Below, in pieces: positions 8,452 through 17,532 of a stretch of 64,000 nt of DNA. The notes below the pieces were generated by a model. It was given only the letters and a program-made list of their open reading frames with translations, was not told where the DNA came from and searched no databases. The stretch spans positions 1 through 64,000 of the forward strand of contig JAMPDA010000003.1 of the NCBI GenBank assembly GCA_023665905.1, given 5' to 3'. The stretch is from Roseburia sp. (GTDB taxonomy: Bacteria > Bacillota > Clostridia > Christensenellales > Pumilibacteraceae). A program made the translations under genes and the position numbers. Numbering within the stretch: position 1 is the first letter of the stretch; each line of letters begins with the position of its first letter.

Positions 8452-9795
8452 TCAATATAGTTTTATTGTAAACGTGCTGCCGACGTTCGGCTCCGACGTC
8501 ACGTATATTTCGCCGCCCATCATCTCCACAATGGACTTGCATATAGTAAGCCCGAGCCCGCTCGAGCCGGACTCCCTTCCGCGCGCCTTGTCACAGCGGT
8601 AAAACCGCTCGAAAATATGTTCGCGGTCAGCTTCGGATATGCCTATCCCGTTATCCGCCACCGCTATTTCCACGCATTTTCTGCCGTCGCTCTCGCCGAG
8701 ATCGACGCTTATTTTTATCTCGCCCGTCTGCGGCGGCGTGTACTTGATGGCGTTGTCCACGAGCGTGCGCACCGCCTCCGTCACGAGGTTTTTATCCGTT
8801 TCGAGCGTTATGGACGCGTCGCCGACGAGCGATATGTCGTGCTTGGTGTTGACCATTTTGTAGCCATCCACTATGTCAGAAACGGTTTCGAAAAGATTGA
8901 ACACCGTGGCGTTGAGCGTAAAATTGCCGAGCTTTGCGAGCCACAAAAGCTGATCGACGATGCGCTTCATGTTTTCGCTTTCGCGCAAGATAGCTTCCAC
9001 CGACTCGTTGAGTATTTTGGGGTCGTCCTTACCCCAGCGGTTCAACAGATTGGCGTAGCCGGCGATGACCGACAGCGGCGTTTTGAGCTCGTGCGAAGCG
9101 TCCGACACGAAGTTTTCCTGCCGCTCGAACGCCTGCTGCAGCGAATCGAGCATGGCGTTTATCCTATCCGTAAGCTCCATGAACTCGTCCTGCGAATCGA
9201 CGGGATCGAGCCGCGCCGAGATGTTCTCGTCGGATACGTCCTTTATGCGCCGCGTTATCTTGCGCACGGGCTCTATCATGTACTGACTGCTAAGTCCGCC
9301 GAGCGCCGCGCCGAGGACGATAAACACCACCGCCAAAACGGACGATGTGACCGTCAGCTTGTGTATAAACTCGTCCGAAACATATCCGTCCGACGAATTT
9401 ACTCGCGCCGTTATGCTCGCTATCGTAAACGCCGCATAACCTATTATCATCACGCCGAAAACGACGGTAAAGACTATGGTCGTCTTTGCCGTGATCCCCA
9501 CCTTAAATCTTTTGAACAGCGCTCTGAATCCCCACAGGATAAGCGTTACGGGAAAGAACACGACCGCGACGACTTTGAGCGCCGTCTCTGCCGCGTTGCG
9601 CTTTTTTACCGGTTTTTGCGCATGCTCGTTCTTTATTTCTTCGATGGTTTCTTTGACCGCTTCCTTCTTCTCGCCGTCCGCGGCGGAGTTCGGCAAGATA
9701 ACGGAGTGTGCGGCGCGCCTGTCGGAGCCTGCGACATCGACGCTTTTTTCGACGCCGCCGACGTGCACGTCGTTATGTTCTTCGGAATGTCTCAT
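8452..9795 (-). CDS. sensor histidine kinase with HAMP domain
   Basis: A 447-residue two-component sensor. A charged N-terminal cytoplasmic tail of about 70 residues is unusual. Two or three hydrophobic segments follow, then HAMP (MIEPVRKITRRIKDVSDENI), the DHp domain with the phospho-accepting His in SDASHELKTPL, and the HATPase domain with N box VDNAIKYTPP, G1 DNGIGI, and G2 SGLGLTICKSIVEMMGG. The start overlaps the stop of the response-regulator gene by 4 nt (ATGA), so the two are translationally coupled. The signal is unknown and the extracytoplasmic loop is short. Confidence 0.93.
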   Translation of the reverse strand: MRHSEEHNDVHVGGVEKSVDVAGSDRRAAHSVILPNSAADGEKKEAVKETIEEIKNEHAQKPVKKRNAAETALKVVAVVFFPVTLILWGFRALFKRFKVGITAKTTIVFTVVFGVMIIGYAAFTIASITARVNSSDGYVSDEFIHKLTVTSSVLAVVFIVLGAALGGLSSQYMIEPVRKITRRIKDVSDENISARLDPVDSQDEFMELTDRINAMLDSLQQAFERQENFVSDASHELKTPLSVIAGYANLLNRWGKDDPKILNESVEAILRESENMKRIVDQLLWLAKLGNFTLNATVFNLFETVSDIVDGYKMVNTKHDISLVGDASITLETDKNLVTEAVRTLVDNAIKYTPPQTGEIKISVDLGESDGRKCVEIAVADNGIGISEADREHIFERFYRCDKARGRESGSSGLGLTICKSIVEMMGGEIYVTSEPNVGSTFTIKLY

Positions 9796-10469
9796 CGTAT
9801 AACGTAGCCGGCGCCGCGCACCGTTTCGATAACAGTCACGCCGTAAACATCGTCTATTTTGGAGCGCAGATATCTGACGTACACGTCTACGACATTTGTA
9901 CTGCCGTAAAAATCAAATCCCCACACCGCGTCGAGCAGCTTTTCGCGGCTGACCACGACGTTGCGATTGCTGATAAGATATTCGAGCAGATCGAATTCTT
10001 TTTTGGTAAGGTCTATAGGGCGTCCGTCGTAGCTCGCGATACGCGCTTCGGGATTGACTGAAAGCTTACCGCAAGTCACCGTTCCGTTCGTAGCGGACGC
10101 GCGCTTGGTGTGCAGTCTTATGCGCGCCAAAAGCTCCTCTATGGCAAACGGCTTTGTCATATAATCGTTTGCGCCGATATCCAAGCCGTTCACCTTATCG
10201 ACCACCTGATCGCGCGCCGTCAGTATTATGACGGGCGTCTGCTTTTCGAGCCTCAGCCGGCGCAGCACTTCTATGCCGTTGAGCGACGGCAGCATTACGT
10301 CGAGGATTATAAGGTCGAAGTCCTCCGCGAGCGCGGTGTTGAGCGCCTCGCGCCCGTCCGCACAGGCGGTGCAGGCGTAGTTTTCGTGCTCCAGCTCGAG
10401 CTGCAAAAATCTCGAGATCTGCGCTTCGTCTTCCACTATGAGAATTTTCTTTTTTTCGACTGTTGACAT
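9792..10469 (-). CDS. OmpR/PhoB family response regulator
   Basis: A 225-residue DNA-binding response regulator. The receiver domain carries the phosphorylatable Asp in LIILDVMLPSLNG and the Lys in NDYMTKPFAIEELLAR. The C-terminal winged helix carries KEFDLLEYLISNRN, STNVVDVYVRYLRSKI and VRGAGYVIR. It pairs with the overlapping histidine kinase just downstream. Which genes it controls is not evident. Upstream (10470-10526) there is no obvious Shine-Dalgarno sequence. Confidence 0.95.
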   Translation of the reverse strand: MSTVEKKKILIVEDEAQISRFLQLELEHENYACTACADGREALNTALAEDFDLIILDVMLPSLNGIEVLRRLRLEKQTPVIILTARDQVVDKVNGLDIGANDYMTKPFAIEELLARIRLHTKRASATNGTVTCGKLSVNPEARIASYDGRPIDLTKKEFDLLEYLISNRNVVVSREKLLDAVWGFDFYGSTNVVDVYVRYLRSKIDDVYGVTVIETVRGAGYVIR

Positions 10470-10526
10470 GATTGAAAATTTAACGGGTTTATGAATTTTG
10501 CCGCACGAATATTAATTTACGCGCGA

Positions 10527-11948
10527 TCAAAACTTTTTGACGTACTCTATGCGCATGGTGTTGGTGTTTCCGGAAACGCCCACGGGCACGCCGGCGGCTA
10601 TCACCACGAGATCGCCTTCCGCGACTATGCCGGTATTGAGCGCGCACGAAATGGCGTGGCGGAAAAGATCGTCGGACGACTCCTGCTTTTTGCTGAGCGT
10701 CGGCGTCACCCCCCAGTTCATGGCGAGCTGATTGTACGCCTTTTGCGACGTCGTTGCGGCGATTATCGGCGCGGACGGGCGGAAGCGCGAAACCTTGCGC
10801 GCAGTGTAGCCCGACTGCGACACGGCGATTATTGCCTTTGCGTCGAGGTCGAACGCCGCGGCGCAGGTCGAGTGCGAAACGGCGTCCGTCACCGACTTTA
10901 TCTGCGCTTCGAGCGCATGGAAGCGTTTTTTGTAGTTTATGCCGCTTTCGGCGCGCTCGGCTATCGTCGCCATGGTTCGCACCGCTTCGACCGGATAACT
11001 TCCCGCCGCGGTTTCGCCCGAAAGCATTATAGCCGACGAGCCGTCGTAAATGGCGTTTGCTACGTCCGATATCTCGGCGCGCGTCGGGCGCGGATTGTTT
11101 ATCATCGATTCGAGCATCTGCGTCGCGGTGATAACCTTTTTGCCCTGCCGATAACAGCGCGAAATTATGTCTTTTTGTATGCCGGGCAATTCCTCGAACG
11201 GGATCTCGACGCCCATGTCGCCGCGCGCCACCATAACGCCGTCGCACTCTGCGAGTATGGACATTACGTTATCCACGCCCGAGCGGTTCTCGATCTTGGC
11301 TATGAGCTGTATGTCGTTTGCGTCGTTGGCGTTCAAAAGCTGCTTGACTATGCGCACGTCCTCGACCGACCGCACGAACGACATGGCGATGTAATCCACG
11401 TCCTGCGATATGCCGAACTCTATATCCGACTTATCGATGTCCGAAAGATAGGGCATATCTATTTCGGTGTCGGGAAGATTGATGCTTTTCCTGTCGGACA
11501 GCATGCCGTCGTTCTGCACCGTCGTCACTATATCGGTGGCGTTTATGGAATCGACCTTAAGCTCGATAAGTCCGTCGTTTACGAGTATGCGCGCGCCCTT
11601 GCGCACATACTTGGGCAGCTCGTCGTAAGTTATCGAAACGCCGCTCTCGGAGCCTTCCGTTTCGCGCGTGGTAAGAATGAACTTACTGCCCTTTTTGAGC
11701 TCTACTTTACCGTTTTTAAACGTCTTTATGCGTATCTCCGGACCTTTGGTGTCCAAAAGTATGGCGACGGGTACGCCCGTTTCCTTGCGCGCGCGCTTGA
11801 CCATTTCGATACGCGCGCGGTGATCGTCGTAAGTGCCGTGCGAAAAATTGAGCCGCGCGACGTTCATGCCGGCGCGCACCATGGCTTTGAGCACCGCGTA
11901 ATCGTCCGTCGCGGGTCCGAGCGTGCATACGATCTTTGTTCTGCGCAT
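10527..11948 (-). CDS. pyk: pyruvate kinase
   Basis: A 473-residue glycolytic enzyme converting phosphoenolpyruvate and ADP to pyruvate and ATP. N-terminal RRTKIVCTLGPATDD, the substrate region LNFSHGTYDDH, MVARGDMGVEIPFEELPG, and the family signature ITATQMLESMINNPRPTRAE are all present. It lacks the extra C-terminal PEP-utilisers-like domain found in Bacillus pyruvate kinases. I chose the ATG at 11948 because AAGGAG precedes it and homologues begin at MRRTKI. An in-frame ATG at 11993 would add 15 atypical residues. Confidence 0.96.
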   Translation of the reverse strand: MRRTKIVCTLGPATDDYAVLKAMVRAGMNVARLNFSHGTYDDHRARIEMVKRARKETGVPVAILLDTKGPEIRIKTFKNGKVELKKGSKFILTTRETEGSESGVSITYDELPKYVRKGARILVNDGLIELKVDSINATDIVTTVQNDGMLSDRKSINLPDTEIDMPYLSDIDKSDIEFGISQDVDYIAMSFVRSVEDVRIVKQLLNANDANDIQLIAKIENRSGVDNVMSILAECDGVMVARGDMGVEIPFEELPGIQKDIISRCYRQGKKVITATQMLESMINNPRPTRAEISDVANAIYDGSSAIMLSGETAAGSYPVEAVRTMATIAERAESGINYKKRFHALEAQIKSVTDAVSHSTCAAAFDLDAKAIIAVSQSGYTARKVSRFRPSAPIIAATTSQKAYNQLAMNWGVTPTLSKKQESSDDLFRHAISCALNTGIVAEGDLVVIAAGVPVGVSGNTNTMRIEYVKKF

Positions 11949-12043
11949 AATTATGAGATCTCCTTGTAAGAGGTATTTTGTTTTGCGCCGCATAAAACTT
12001 TTCGGCGCGCTGTTTTACATATCTATCGACTTTATCGGCGGCG

Positions 12044-12967
12044 TTATTTTATCGCCTTGATGTCGTACGGCGTTTCCTGATAGACGCAGTAGTTGAGCCA
12101 GTTGCCTATCAACAGCGATTCGTGTGCGCGCCAAGTAAGCGGCGGAATGACGCCTATTTGACCGTTCGGATAATAGTGCTGCGGCGGCGCTATGTCGAGC
12201 CCACGCTCGGTGTCGCGCATGTACTCGTTGTGCAGCGTGTCCGCATCGTACTCGCCGTGCCCGAAAACGAACACGTGCCTGAGGTCTTTGGAGCAACAGA
12301 GATACACGCCGGCTTCTTCGGACTCCGCGAGCACGCGAAGGTCGGGTGTGGCGTGCATAGCCGCCGAATCGGATTCGGTGTGCCGCGAGTGCGGCGCCAT
12401 AAACATATCGTCGAAGCCGCGCGTGAGCGGATTGGTCTTGTCGAGAACGCGGTGCGAAAATATGCCGGACAGCTTGCGCGGCAGGACTTTTTTGTCGATG
12501 CCGTAGCGATAATACAGTCCGGCTTGCGCCGCCCAGCAGATGTACAATGTGGAGTAGACGTTGTGCCGCGCCCATTCCATAACGTTTTCCAGCTCGCGCC
12601 AATACGCCACCTGCTTAAAGTCGAACATCTCGACGGGCGCGCCCGTTATTATCAGCCCGTCGAACTTTGACTTTTCGCTTTTCACGTCGTCAAGCGTGTG
12701 GTAAAACGACCGCATGTGCTCGATGGGCGTGTTCTTGGGATCGTAACTTTCGGTGCGCAAAAAAACCACCTCGGACTGCAACGGCGAGTTCGCCAAAAGC
12801 CGCAGGAGCTGAGTTTCCGTATCTATCTTATTGGGCATAAGATTGAGTATCGCTATCTCGAGCGGACGGATATCCTGCACCTCGGCTCGATCGCTCGACA
12901 TGACAAATACGTTCTCGCGCTCGAGCGCGCCGAAAGCCGGCAGCTTGGACGAGATGGTGACGGGCAT
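12044..12967 (-). CDS. metA: homoserine O-acyltransferase (MetA), predicted acetyl-CoA specific
   Basis: A 307-residue MetA/HTS-family enzyme that acylates homoserine in methionine synthesis. The catalytic Cys144 lies in YICWAAQAG, and His/Glu in GHGEYD complete the site. The residue that sets acyl-donor choice (Gly111 in Escherichia coli, succinyl; Glu in acetyl-using enzymes) aligns with Glu113 in TGAPVEMF. By that rule I predict O-acetylhomoserine as product. It abuts the 12968-13561 gene, whose stop immediately precedes its ATG, so the two are co-transcribed. It supplies the same methionine/SAM pathway as metK. Confidence 0.94.
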   Translation of the reverse strand: MPVTISSKLPAFGALERENVFVMSSDRAEVQDIRPLEIAILNLMPNKIDTETQLLRLLANSPLQSEVVFLRTESYDPKNTPIEHMRSFYHTLDDVKSEKSKFDGLIITGAPVEMFDFKQVAYWRELENVMEWARHNVYSTLYICWAAQAGLYYRYGIDKKVLPRKLSGIFSHRVLDKTNPLTRGFDDMFMAPHSRHTESDSAAMHATPDLRVLAESEEAGVYLCCSKDLRHVFVFGHGEYDADTLHNEYMRDTERGLDIAPPQHYYPNGQIGVIPPLTWRAHESLLIGNWLNYCVYQETPYDIKAIK

Positions 12968-13561
12968 TTACAATACCTCTTTTACGCGCTGAATGAGCAT
13001 AGCCCTTTCGTCGCCGTGCACTTTCTGCACGTGCGCTGTGAGGAGCGCCGACTGTTTGCGGTTGAGCTCCACCTTGCGCTGCGGGCTCTTTTTCATCATC
13101 TCGATAAAGAACCTGTCGAGGAACGCGACCATGTACGCGCCGAAAGACGACTTCATAGCCGTGTTCTTGGCGACCGCCTTGAGCATGGTGTCCACTGCGT
13201 CCACCTTGTTCGCCACGAGCAGGTTGAGCGGAATATTGAACATCTCGCCCTCGCCCGCCATAGCGGAAAACTGAAAGACCGCGCGCAATATCACCGGTCT
13301 ATCGAGCAAGGTCTTGACCACCTTCGGCGCCGCCGCCGCGATAAAGAGCTCGAACACGCGATCGATATAGAGCTTCGACACCGCCGAATTTTTGAGGTCG
13401 GCGTCGTTGCGGACGAGCATGTACTCCCACAGGTCCTCCGCAAACGAATAGTCGAGCTTGAGCATGGCGTTGAAGTATTTGTCCACCGCCGCCGCTTTGA
13501 GCATGTCCGAACCGAAAAATTCGCATAAGATCTCATACTGTTTGATCTGTTTTGTAGTCAT
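12968..13561 (-). CDS. hypothetical protein, all-alpha, upstream of metA
   Basis: A 197-residue protein that I cannot assign. It is predicted to be mostly helical and soluble, with no Cys-rich or catalytic motif, ending in a basic C-terminus (KVHGDERAMLIQRVKEVL). The start at 13561 follows a GAGGA. An in-frame upstream ATG (13597) lies within the leader and has no Shine-Dalgarno sequence. A good promoter lies at 13589-13617. Its stop directly adjoins the metA ATG, so it is the first gene of a two-gene operon and may be related to methionine metabolism by context only. Confidence 0.75.
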   Translation of the reverse strand: MTTKQIKQYEILCEFFGSDMLKAAAVDKYFNAMLKLDYSFAEDLWEYMLVRNDADLKNSAVSKLYIDRVFELFIAAAAPKVVKTLLDRPVILRAVFQFSAMAGEGEMFNIPLNLLVANKVDAVDTMLKAVAKNTAMKSSFGAYMVAFLDRFFIEMMKKSPQRKVELNRKQSALLTAHVQKVHGDERAMLIQRVKEVL

Positions 13562-13588
13562 AGCTTCCTCGCTTGAATTTATACTTAA

Positions 13589-13617
13589 AGTATACACCGA
13601 ACCGCCGTCGAAATCAA
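13589..13617 (-). promoter_or_regulatory. promoter of the 13561-metA operon
   Basis: Reverse-strand TTGATT (13612-13617), 17-nt spacer, TATACT (13589-13594). Confidence 0.75.
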
Positions 13618-13731
13618 GTATTTTTGTATATTATGACGGTAATTTAAAGCGCGCACTGGCAATATATGCTCCCGCACGCGCATTTTGCTCGATATATCGG
13701 ACTGTTATCGACCGTCAAGCGGCAATCGCGC

Positions 13732-15669
13732 CTAAAGCCTATTCCCCGCCTCGACTGTTCGCTCCGTCGCCGCTTCGGGCTTGGTCTTAAGAACGCGCAT
13801 CGCGTTGAGTATGGCGAGCACCGCCACGCCGACATCCGCGAACACGGCGAGCCACATGCTCGCTATGCCGAACGCCGCGAGAACCAACACGAGCGCTTTT
13901 ACGGCGAGCGCAAAGACGATATTCTGCTTGACGACGGCGACCGTCTTTTTGGCTATTTTTCTCGCCACGGCTATCTGCGAAAGCCTGTCGTTCATGAGCA
14001 CGATGTCCGCCGCCTCGATAGCCGCGTCGCTGCCGATCGCGCCCATGGCGATGCCGAGGTCTGCGCTCGAAATGACGGGCGCGTCGTTTATTCCGTCGCC
14101 CACAAACGCCGCGACGCGGCGGTCTTTATCGCCTTCGCCGTCCTTATTTACCTTTATCTCCTCCATCTTGCGCACTTTATCTTCGGGCAAAAGCTCCGCG
14201 TAGAACTCGTCGATTCCGGCTTTTTCGGCGACCGCGCGCGCTGTGGCGGCGTTGTCGCCCGTAAGCATAACCGTGCGCATGCCCGACGCCTTAAACGCCT
14301 TTACCGCCGCCGCGGAATCGTCCTTAACGGCGTCCGCTATCTCGATCGCGCCGACATACGCGCCGTTTTCCGCTACGTACACGCAAGTGCCGACGGCGCC
14401 CTCGACGGGCGCGAACGATACTCCGCGCTCGGTCATTAGCGCCGCGCTTCCGCACAGAATTTCCGCATCCCCGTCGCTCACCGCTATGCCGCGCCCTGCT
14501 ATCTCGCTCGCGGCGAGGTTTGCGGTCGGGCGGAAGCCCACAGCCTCCGCCGCCGTCACCACGGAGCGCGCTATCGGGTGCAGAGAACAGCTCTCCGCTT
14601 TGGCGGCGGTGCAAAGCACCGTGTTTTCATCGACACCGTCGGCGCACAGAATACGCACCGGCTCGAAACTGCCTTTCGTCACCGTTCCCGTCTTGTCGAA
14701 TACTATCGTGTCGGCTTTGTTCAAGATCTCCAAACAGTTTCCGCCCTTGACCAATATCCCGCGCTTGCTCGCCGCGCCGATACCGCCGAAAAACGACATC
14801 GGCACCGATATAACGAGCGCACACGGGCACGACACCACGAGGAATGCGAACGCGCGCTTGAGCCACTCCGTCCACACGCTCGCGACGTTATAGCCGATAA
14901 ACAGCGGCGGCACGACGGCGAGCAGCACCGCGGCGATAACCACCGCAGGCGTGTAGACCGCGGCGAACCGCGTAATAAAGTTTTCCGTCTTTGCCTTTTT
15001 CGCCGACGCGTTTTCCACAAGATCGAGTATCTTGGCGACGGCGCTGTCGGCGTACGGTTTTTGCGTGCGTATGCGCAGCACGCTCGACGTGCTTATCGCG
15101 CCGGACAGCACGTCGTCGCCGACGTGCACCGCCACGGGCGCGCTCTCGCCGGTGAGCGCCGAGCAGTCCAAAAACCCTTCGCCGCTCTCCACAGTCCCGT
15201 CGATAGGCACGCGCTCGCCCGTCCGCACGACTATTATCGAGCCGACCTCGACCGAATCGGGCTCGACGATCTGCTCGCCGCCGTCGGTCAGCACGCACGC
15301 CGTTTCGGGACATATCTCCATGAGCGCCGAAATGCTCTTGCGCGACCTGTTGACCGCATAGCTTTGAAAATACTCGCCCACCTGATAAAACAGCATGACG
15401 GCGACCGCTTCCGAAAACTCGGTTACGGCGAAAGCGCCGACTGTCGCGACTATCATCAAAAAGTTCTCGTCAAACACCTTGCCGTGCGCTATATTCTGCG
15501 CCGCGCGGATCAAAACGTCGTAGCCGATAACGATGTATATTACGGCAAAAACCGCCGCCCACACCCATATCGACGCGCGCTCCTCGAGCAAAATGTAGCA
15601 CGGTAAAGCCGCGGCAAACATCAGCGCGGATATGATTATCCGCACTAAATTTTTCCTGTTATTTTTCAC
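13732..15669 (-). CDS. cadA: heavy-metal P-type ATPase (Cd2+/Zn2+/Pb2+ type)
   Basis: A 645-residue P1B-type efflux ATPase in the cytoplasmic membrane. The membrane metal site is SCPCALV, the phosphorylation motif is DKTGTVTKG, the nucleotide-domain signature is LHPIARSVV, and the hinge motif is GDGINDAP. The CPC motif with its downstream context fits the Zn/Cd group rather than the Cu group. The usual N-terminal heavy-metal-associated domain is missing from the protein and instead encoded by the separate 72-residue gene just upstream. It forms an operon with that gene and the ArsR regulator. The symbol is by type and not by proven specificity. Confidence 0.93.
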   Translation of the reverse strand: MKNNRKNLVRIIISALMFAAALPCYILLEERASIWVWAAVFAVIYIVIGYDVLIRAAQNIAHGKVFDENFLMIVATVGAFAVTEFSEAVAVMLFYQVGEYFQSYAVNRSRKSISALMEICPETACVLTDGGEQIVEPDSVEVGSIIVVRTGERVPIDGTVESGEGFLDCSALTGESAPVAVHVGDDVLSGAISTSSVLRIRTQKPYADSAVAKILDLVENASAKKAKTENFITRFAAVYTPAVVIAAVLLAVVPPLFIGYNVASVWTEWLKRAFAFLVVSCPCALVISVPMSFFGGIGAASKRGILVKGGNCLEILNKADTIVFDKTGTVTKGSFEPVRILCADGVDENTVLCTAAKAESCSLHPIARSVVTAAEAVGFRPTANLAASEIAGRGIAVSDGDAEILCGSAALMTERGVSFAPVEGAVGTCVYVAENGAYVGAIEIADAVKDDSAAAVKAFKASGMRTVMLTGDNAATARAVAEKAGIDEFYAELLPEDKVRKMEEIKVNKDGEGDKDRRVAAFVGDGINDAPVISSADLGIAMGAIGSDAAIEAADIVLMNDRLSQIAVARKIAKKTVAVVKQNIVFALAVKALVLVLAAFGIASMWLAVFADVGVAVLAILNAMRVLKTKPEAATERTVEAGNRL

Positions 15670-15696
15670 GGTAACGCTCCTAAAACATAGCGCCGA

Positions 15697-15915
15697 CTAC
15701 GCTTTGAACTCCATTTCCGGCTCGACCTTTTTGCACACGCGTTTGATCTCGCCGATTATGGCGTCCGACCTGTCGTCGCATATGTCCACGGTTATCTTCT
15801 GTGCGAAAAAGTTGACCGACGCGGAATTTACCCCGTCTATCTTGTTTATGGCGCGCTCCACCTTGGCGGCGCAGTTCGCGCAGTCGAGATTATGTACCCT
15901 GTATGTCTTTGTCAT
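15697..15915 (-). CDS. heavy-metal-associated (HMA) domain protein
   Basis: A 72-residue free-standing HMA domain with the metal-binding motif DCANC (GMxCxxC class with the leading Gly-Met replaced by Leu-Asp) and the ferredoxin-like pattern to the end. The Asp before CxxC is typical of Zn/Cd rather than Cu HMA domains. It sits between the ArsR regulator and the ATPase, consistent with a detached N-terminal domain that hands metal to, or regulates, the ATPase. Confidence 0.9.
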   Translation of the reverse strand: MTKTYRVHNLDCANCAAKVERAINKIDGVNSASVNFFAQKITVDICDDRSDAIIGEIKRVCKKVEPEMEFKA

Positions 15916-15925
15916 GATAAGCCTC

Positions 15926-16345
15926 CTACAGCTCTTTTACGTGCTCGAGCGCCGTCGTCAGTATCCTGCCGATATGATCGTCGTCGAGTGAATAGTATAT
16001 CTCCTTGCCGGAACGCCGCGTCTTGACGAGCTTGGACTGCCTCAGTATGCGAAGCTGGTGCGATACCGCCGAAACGCTCATATTGAGTATTTCGGATATG
16101 CACGCCACGCACATCTCGTCTACCGAAAGCGCCGCGAGTATCTTGGTCCGCGTCGAATCGCCGAACACCTTAAAAAGCTCGGAAATATCGACCAAAAGAT
16201 CGTCGTCGGGCATCGCCGCCAAGGCACGCTTTACCGTTTCACCGTGCACATGCTCCGGCTTTCCGCTCGCCTCGCCTTCCGCGACCGCCGCGCCTTTTCC
16301 TGCGCGCGCCTCGAGATCGCGCGTATTTTCACTTGACCCTGCCAT
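15926..16345 (-). CDS. ArsR/SmtB family metal-responsive repressor
   Basis: A 139-residue winged-helix repressor. ELFKVFGDSTRTKILAAL leads into the recognition region MSVSAVSHQLRILRQSKLV. Two candidate metal sites are visible. One is Cys-Val-Ala-Cys in helix 3 (EMCVACI), resembling the alpha-3 site of CadC. The other is the C-terminal alpha-5 set Asp-x-His with a further His eleven residues on (DDH...EH), as in SmtB/CzrA, with Glu replacing the last His. The protein should repress its own operon until Zn, Cd or Pb binds. The ATG is preceded by AAGGAGGA. Confidence 0.93.
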   Translation of the reverse strand: MAGSSENTRDLEARAGKGAAVAEGEASGKPEHVHGETVKRALAAMPDDDLLVDISELFKVFGDSTRTKILAALSVDEMCVACISEILNMSVSAVSHQLRILRQSKLVKTRRSGKEIYYSLDDDHIGRILTTALEHVKEL

Positions 16346-16369
16346 ATCGGCTCCTCCTTACTACAACAC

Positions 16370-16395
16370 TTGAACAAATATTCAACTGTTCAAAT
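16370..16395. promoter_or_regulatory. SmtB/ArsR-type operator of the metal-efflux operon
   Basis: The core TGAACAAATATTCA (16371-16384) is the family's 12-2-12 imperfect palindrome, extended to TTGAA-6-TTCAA, followed by another half-site TGTTCAA. It covers the region just downstream of the -10 box. Confidence 0.85.
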
Positions 16396-16397
16396 AC

Positions 16398-16426
16398 AGT
16401 ATATGCGCCTATAATATGTTTGTCAA
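16398..16426 (-). promoter_or_regulatory. promoter of arsR-HMA-cadA operon
   Basis: Reverse-strand TTGACA (16421-16426), 17-nt spacer, TATACT (16398-16403). The operator lies directly downstream, so a bound repressor would block promoter clearance. Confidence 0.85.
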
Positions 16427-16463
16427 GCGTTTTAGCTAAAAAATCGAAAAATATTTATCCGAT

Positions 16464-16491
16464 TTTACGGCAATACACTTTCGGCTATAAT
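16464..16491 (+). promoter_or_regulatory. promoter of the tyrosine recombinase gene
   Basis: TTTACG (16464-16469), 16-nt spacer, TATAAT (16486-16491). An AAGGAG precedes the ATG at 16524. Confidence 0.65.
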
Positions 16492-16523
16492 CTACACATC
16501 AAAACCCAAGGAGAAATTCGTTT

Positions 16524-17453
16524 ATGAAATACAGAGATTGGCTCGACGAGTGGCTGAACGCTTACGTCAAAACGTCGAGCAAACAGCGGACGTTCGAGCG
16601 ATACTGCCAGACCGCCGAAGTACATATCATTCCGGAGCTCGGAAATTATGAGCTTGCCGACTTACAACCCATGGTGTTGCAACGGTATATCTCGGACTTG
16701 CTTGTCGGCGGCAACAGGCGCACGGGCAAAGGTCTATCCCCCAACTTCGTCAAGTCGGTCATATCCGTCGTGCAAAATTCGCTGAAGGCGGCGCACATAT
16801 CAGGGCTTATCCCCGAATACACCGCCGACCGAGTAAAACGCCCGAAGATCGTGGAAAAACAGATCGAGTGCTTTTCCGTATCGGAGCAAAAGAAGATCGA
16901 GCAATATGTTCTTAAAAGCGAAAAGCCGAAACTGAAAGGCATCGTACTTTGCCTTTACACCGGCTTGCGCATAGGCGAGCTGTTGGCGCTCACCTGGAAT
17001 GATATCGACTTCGATAAGTCCACCCTGTCGGTCACAAAGACCTGCCACGACGGATACATAGACGGCAAACGTTGTGTGATCTCCGACACGCCGAAAACGG
17101 AAAACTCGCGTCGGGATATCCCACTGCCCAAGCCAGTGCTCGCCCTCTTGCGCGAGATGAAAAAGCAAAGCAAGTGTAATTACGTCGTAGCGGCAGGCGG
17201 CTCGCCCGTGTTCGTGCGGAGCTATCAGCGAACATTCGAGCTTTTGCTGAAAAAGCTCGGCATTGCGCATAAAGGCTTTCACGCCCTGCGGCATACGTTT
17301 GCGACGCGCGCGCTCGAATGCGGAATGGACGTCAAAACTCTGTCCGAGATACTCGGGCACAAAAACGCTACGATAACGCTCAACCGCTACGTGCACTCGC
17401 TATGGGAACACAAATCGGAAATGATGAACAAGCTCGGCAAATTGCTATTGTAA
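16524..17453 (+). CDS. tyrosine recombinase (phage integrase family)
   Basis: A complete 309-residue site-specific recombinase. The N-terminal SAM-like core-binding domain (about 1-105) precedes the catalytic domain with Arg in YTGLRIGELLALTW, a Lys on the beta hairpin, HALRHTFATR, His in EILGHKN and the nucleophile Tyr in TLNRYVHS. It has its own promoter and a Shine-Dalgarno sequence. It is followed by a toxin-antitoxin pair and a large adhesin, so it may be the integrase of a small genomic island. No attachment repeats or excisionase were found. The catalytic residues look intact. Confidence 0.92.
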   Translation: MKYRDWLDEWLNAYVKTSSKQRTFERYCQTAEVHIIPELGNYELADLQPMVLQRYISDLLVGGNRRTGKGLSPNFVKSVISVVQNSLKAAHISGLIPEYTADRVKRPKIVEKQIECFSVSEQKKIEQYVLKSEKPKLKGIVLCLYTGLRIGELLALTWNDIDFDKSTLSVTKTCHDGYIDGKRCVISDTPKTENSRRDIPLPKPVLALLREMKKQSKCNYVVAAGGSPVFVRSYQRTFELLLKKLGIAHKGFHALRHTFATRALECGMDVKTLSEILGHKNATITLNRYVHSLWEHKSEMMNKLGKLLL

Positions 17454-17473
17454 ACAAAAATACGTCCAACGTA

Positions 17474-17502
17474 TTGACAATAACCGTATTATATGCTATG
17501 AT
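17474..17502 (+). promoter_or_regulatory. promoter of the toxin-antitoxin pair
   Basis: TTGACA (17474-17479), 17-nt spacer, TATGAT (17497-17502). An inverted repeat TATGC-8-GCATA overlaps the -10 (about 17492-17508) and is a candidate antitoxin operator. Confidence 0.75.
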
Positions 17503-17532
17503 TGGCATAAACTAAATGTAGGAGGCAGTCAT

